Assembly (NCBI GenBank): GCA_932294295.1
Contig: OW028575.1
Coordinates: 41,140,753 to 41,204,752, forward strand
Direction: 5' to 3'
Length of the DNA: 64,000 nt
Origin: Alitta virens
Lineage: Eukaryota > Annelida > Polychaeta > Phyllodocida > Nereididae
Shown here piece after piece: positions 61,195-64,000 of this stretch. The notes under the pieces are model-generated. The model worked only from the letters and a program-made list of their open reading frames with translations. It ran no database searches and was not told where the DNA came from. Each line of letters opens with the position of its first letter. Positions within the stretch are counted from its first letter, which is position 1. A program made the position numbers and the translations under genes.

Positions 61195-61683
61195 AGTCGT
61201 CACTGAAGTACACCCTAGGCAGGCCTGTTCAAGCATGAGCCCTTCTCAACTCCCTGGGGAGCACACAGTCCATTACACAAAATTACTCACACTGACCGAG
61301 CACTGCTTATAACCAAGTACATGTACCCGTTTTAAAACTGGGTGAAGTAAAGCAAAGAGTTCCAGAGGATCTGCTCAGTGCCTCAATGCATGCCATGGTT
61401 GGGGGCTCGAACCTGCAGCCTTTTGGTTTGAATTCTTACATGCAGACAAGCTCCTCAACCACCAGAGGGCGGGGGCCTAGCTCAGAGGTATCGCTCTGAG
61501 CTTCCAACCGCTGGGTCCTGGGTTCGAATCCCGGTCGAGCCTAAGTTGGATGGCTGTTTCATCCTTCGTCTCATTGCCATGGTCTCTGCCTGTCCTAATT
61601 AGCCCAACTGGTGCATAAATACAGGACGTAAAGCCCTAATCACCCACCCACCCTCAACCACCAGGCCACAGCACCTCTGTACT
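61195..61683 (-). repeat. tRNA-derived SINE, family E, minus strand, split by a family C SINE
   Basis: On the minus strand: GTGCTGTGGCCTGGTGGTTG (A box region), then AGGTTCGAGCCCCC (B box), and a 3' part with GAGTTGAGAAGGGCTCATGC and CTTGAACAGGCCTGCC. The family C element at 61466-61652 interrupts the tRNA-like head. Confidence 0.75.
61466..61652 (+). repeat. Full-length SINE, family C, nested in a family E SINE
   Basis: Most complete family C copy: A box region CCTAGCTCAGAGGTATCG, B box GGGTTCGAATCCCGG, then the body and an (ACCC)n-like tail. CTCAACCACCAG is duplicated on both sides (61454-61465, 61653-61664). Confidence 0.95.
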
Positions 61684-61754
61684 TATGTATAATGAACCTG
61701 AATCGCTCATTGTTTGTAATAAGTTTGATTCGGGACTTTATTTGTATTGATAAG

Positions 61755-62030
61755 GTGCTGGTTCAAGCCCAGCCACAGCATGGAAGAACTGAACGGATCT
61801 TCCTTAAACCACTGCTTCACTCCACCCAGGGGCGAAGGGGTACTTGCATGGCTATAGGCAGAGATGGCGATTGTAGAGTGAGTGCTTAGTCTGTGTGCGC
61901 CGGCGACGGCTGCCCGGCTGTATACTCCCCCGGGGAGTTGAGAAAGGCTCATGCTTGAACAGGTCTGCCAAGGGTGTAATTGTAAAGTGGGTTGAGAATG
62001 CCTGAGAGGTGTACCAGAACTATAAAAATA
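61755..62030 (+). repeat. SINE family E, plus strand, 5' part diverged
   Basis: Has AAGGTGCTGGTTCAAGCCC near the start (B-box-like) and the 3' words GGGGAGTTGAGAAAGGCTCA and TGCTTGAACAGG shared with 61195-61683 in the opposite orientation. Confidence 0.7.
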
Positions 62031-62605
62031 CATTAACAATTGCATTGAAACAACTGTAGAAGTTAGGACAATTCACTCAATATCCATGTGACCTATTTAA
62101 ATGCAATTGTGACCTGTCAGAATCTGTGCTCCTTGGCCTGGAACAGTTGTGTATGGGTGAAAAACACACTCTCACTCAAGGCATCATGTCTGCGCAAACA
62201 GGTAGAGGGAGTGCTGTGTAGCCAAACACACATTGCTACAATGAAATTAGCCCAGGGCTTGCCAAAACATGCTGGCATTATTAAATGCGATTGGGCCTGC
62301 CTCCGGAGACTGGCTGGTCACTGGACACGCTCTTTCTATTAGCTGCCGTAGCAGGAGCCGCATCCCTTTGCTTGTAGTGTCAACACGGTTATTAGCATTC
62401 ATCATTGTCGCTTCTCTCTGCACTGTTGATCCTGCCCCGTGCACTCCCTGCAGAGTCAAAGGTGGGCGATATTAAGAGCAAATGCATTATCCCCTATTAA
62501 ATGGTAATTGCCAGTGAACAGCGCAGAACTCGGCTCACCAGGCTTGTGCAGTGTTTTGAAATGCCTTCAAGGGTTTCCTGCAGTGTCTGTTTATTATTTT
62601 TATTG

Positions 62606-62618
62606 CCCCCCCCCCCCC
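62606..62618. repeat. Poly-C run
   Basis: Thirteen C bases. Similar runs of C or G occur at 44811, 53976, 55007 and 55651. Confidence 0.8.
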
Positions 62619-63360
62619 TCCTTTAACAGAAAAACAGAAAAGCCAAATACTTAGGAAAATAAGAAAGAAATCGCCCCTCCCCGCACCTCCCAATATTTCT
62701 TACCTGTCGACTGTTGCTATCTGTCATTGGCCTTGTATTTTTTGTTTCCTCACAAGTTATCTTTTCAGCTATACTTTTGATTTGGTGCTTTCTACACATA
62801 ATAATTTTGTGATAATACAAATGTGCTTGGTGGTGAAGCAATGTTGTATGCTGAAAGAAATCGATTCAGTTGATTCGTCAGTACTGTTCCCCTGAAGCTA
62901 TTTAAGTAGGATAGTAAAATGGTTGTGCACTTAAGTCACCGCTTATTTTTATACGAGTGAAATTTAGAATGTACCTAGTACAAAGGAAACCTGAAAATTT
63001 AGTATCTGGGGAATTTTATTTTTAAATTAGTTTCGTAAAATTGTAGGTGTCCTTAAGTAAAACTACCATAGTAATAATGATAATATGTGTGTGTCATGAC
63101 TCATCAGATGTAGCAGTGATTTTAACCATGTCTGCCATTTGAGCACAAGCAAATGATATTGGGTCAATGACAGCTTGTTATGACAGGGACTCCTAGACTG
63201 GTGATCAAGTTTGTTAAACAACCAGTAGCTGGTCTTTAGTCATTCAGGAAAGAAAAAAGACGCTCAATAAGGAATTACAGTCGGTGTTACCCCATATGTG
63301 GACAGGCATTAGATCGAATATCTCAACAATTTAATGATACAAATGATTCCTCATTTCCCT

Positions 63361-63376
63361 AGTAGTAGTAGTAGTA
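63361..63376. repeat. (AGT)n microsatellite
   Basis: Five AGT units followed by AAAATTTTATTTAATG, an arrangement often seen at the 3' end of a minus-strand retroelement; nothing coding remains. Confidence 0.8.
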
Positions 63377-64000
63377 AAATTTTATTTAATGTGGTTTTTG
63401 ATCAGAATAATACATACAATTAAAATACAATCATGACAAAATAATGACTCAAGCAAAATGCTTCTGTACGACCTATTCTACAAAACAATATAGTACCAAG
63501 AATACAAATTTTCAAATAAAGTAAAAATAAAGAGAGAATCTAAGAATTTCTACTATCGATAATGTTACATGGCTCTACAGTTTCAGCACCAAGGTTAAAT
63601 ACAGTGTCTTTGGAGTGTAGCACCTGATTCGCTTTACTGCGAATTAAGAATTTCACAGTGGTCCATAGGGTAGCACTAGGACAAAAATCAACTTTTCTGC
63701 CATTCTGCCATATGCTTCAATGGTCGAAGAAAATCCATCGAAACATCCAGAATAAGCCTACCTAACTGTAAATTATTCACAAAAATTATGAAACCGAAAA
63801 GGCGGTATATGGCATCCCCCCACGATATGTTGCTGACCATTCAACAAATCTGTGTTCTCATTGACACATTTGGAGAGCTGTCTACAAGTCGACTGCCCAC
63901 GCCATCTATATTCACTTTAATTATTGGTTGAGCACCGCTAGCGTCTACGGAATGTTATTTTAGAGCAACAGATTCTCATTTAGAGCAACTCACCATCGTG

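Larger units (their letters stand above)
60908..64000 (+). other. CHTF18 intron 23 (right part of window)
   Basis: No exon encoding the conserved CTF18 C-terminus (around VWFRFNEG) was found, so the gene continues past 64000. The left half is packed with SINEs; 62090-62560 is GC-balanced and low in repeats; 62840-64000 is AT-rich with nothing recognised except a trinucleotide repeat. Confidence 0.65.

Noticed and set aside
60908..64000. Last exon of CHTF18
   Set aside because: Searched by eye for codons for the conserved WFRFNEG-type motif and found none; the gene is left open on the right.

Overview
This is a 64-kb piece of an intron-rich, AT-rich animal nuclear genome. Three genes were rebuilt by hand from splice sites and protein families: UNC119 (minus strand, only its first two coding exons inside), PHF12 (minus, complete, 15 coding exons, 894 residues) and CHTF18 (plus, 23 coding exons seen, about 875 residues, last exon or exons beyond the right edge). 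All splice junctions used are GT-AG and phase-consistent. The proteins resemble vertebrate versions closely, while the repeats (several tRNA-derived SINE families, many short inverted-repeat DNA elements) are not those of mammals. I infer an invertebrate, perhaps a deuterostome such as an echinoderm, hemichordate or lancelet; the species cannot be read from the sequence.

Layout. 1-4598: UNC119, a carrier of lipid-modified cargo, reading leftwards out of the window. 5219-14309: PHF12, a PHD-finger/FHA co-repressor subunit, in the same orientation, with a 3' UTR of about 2 kb. 14310-17495: a 3.2-kb head-to-head intergenic region with two NRF1-like sites near PHF12, an E2F site near CHTF18, and a palindromic, partly tandem AT-rich repeat between them. 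17496-60907: CHTF18, the large subunit of the alternative clamp loader that works with PCNA in replication and sister-chromatid cohesion. Exons 1-22 lie in the first 14 kb; then comes one intron of 29,466 bases before exon 23. 60908-64000: the next CHTF18 intron, full of repeats.

The giant CHTF18 intron is the most unusual region. It holds no recognisable gene, but alternates mobile elements with more GC-balanced, low-repeat blocks rich in TAATTA, ATTGG and CRE-like words. That pattern suggests a gene desert of cis-regulatory DNA hosted by a housekeeping gene, but no alignment was available to test conservation. A 60-base perfect inverted repeat flanks CHTF18 exon 21 and a 12-nt microexon (exon 22). 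Target-site duplications show precise SINE insertions, including one inserted as a dimer and one nested inside another SINE. No tRNA or rRNA gene, CRISPR array, viral gene or toxin gene was seen.
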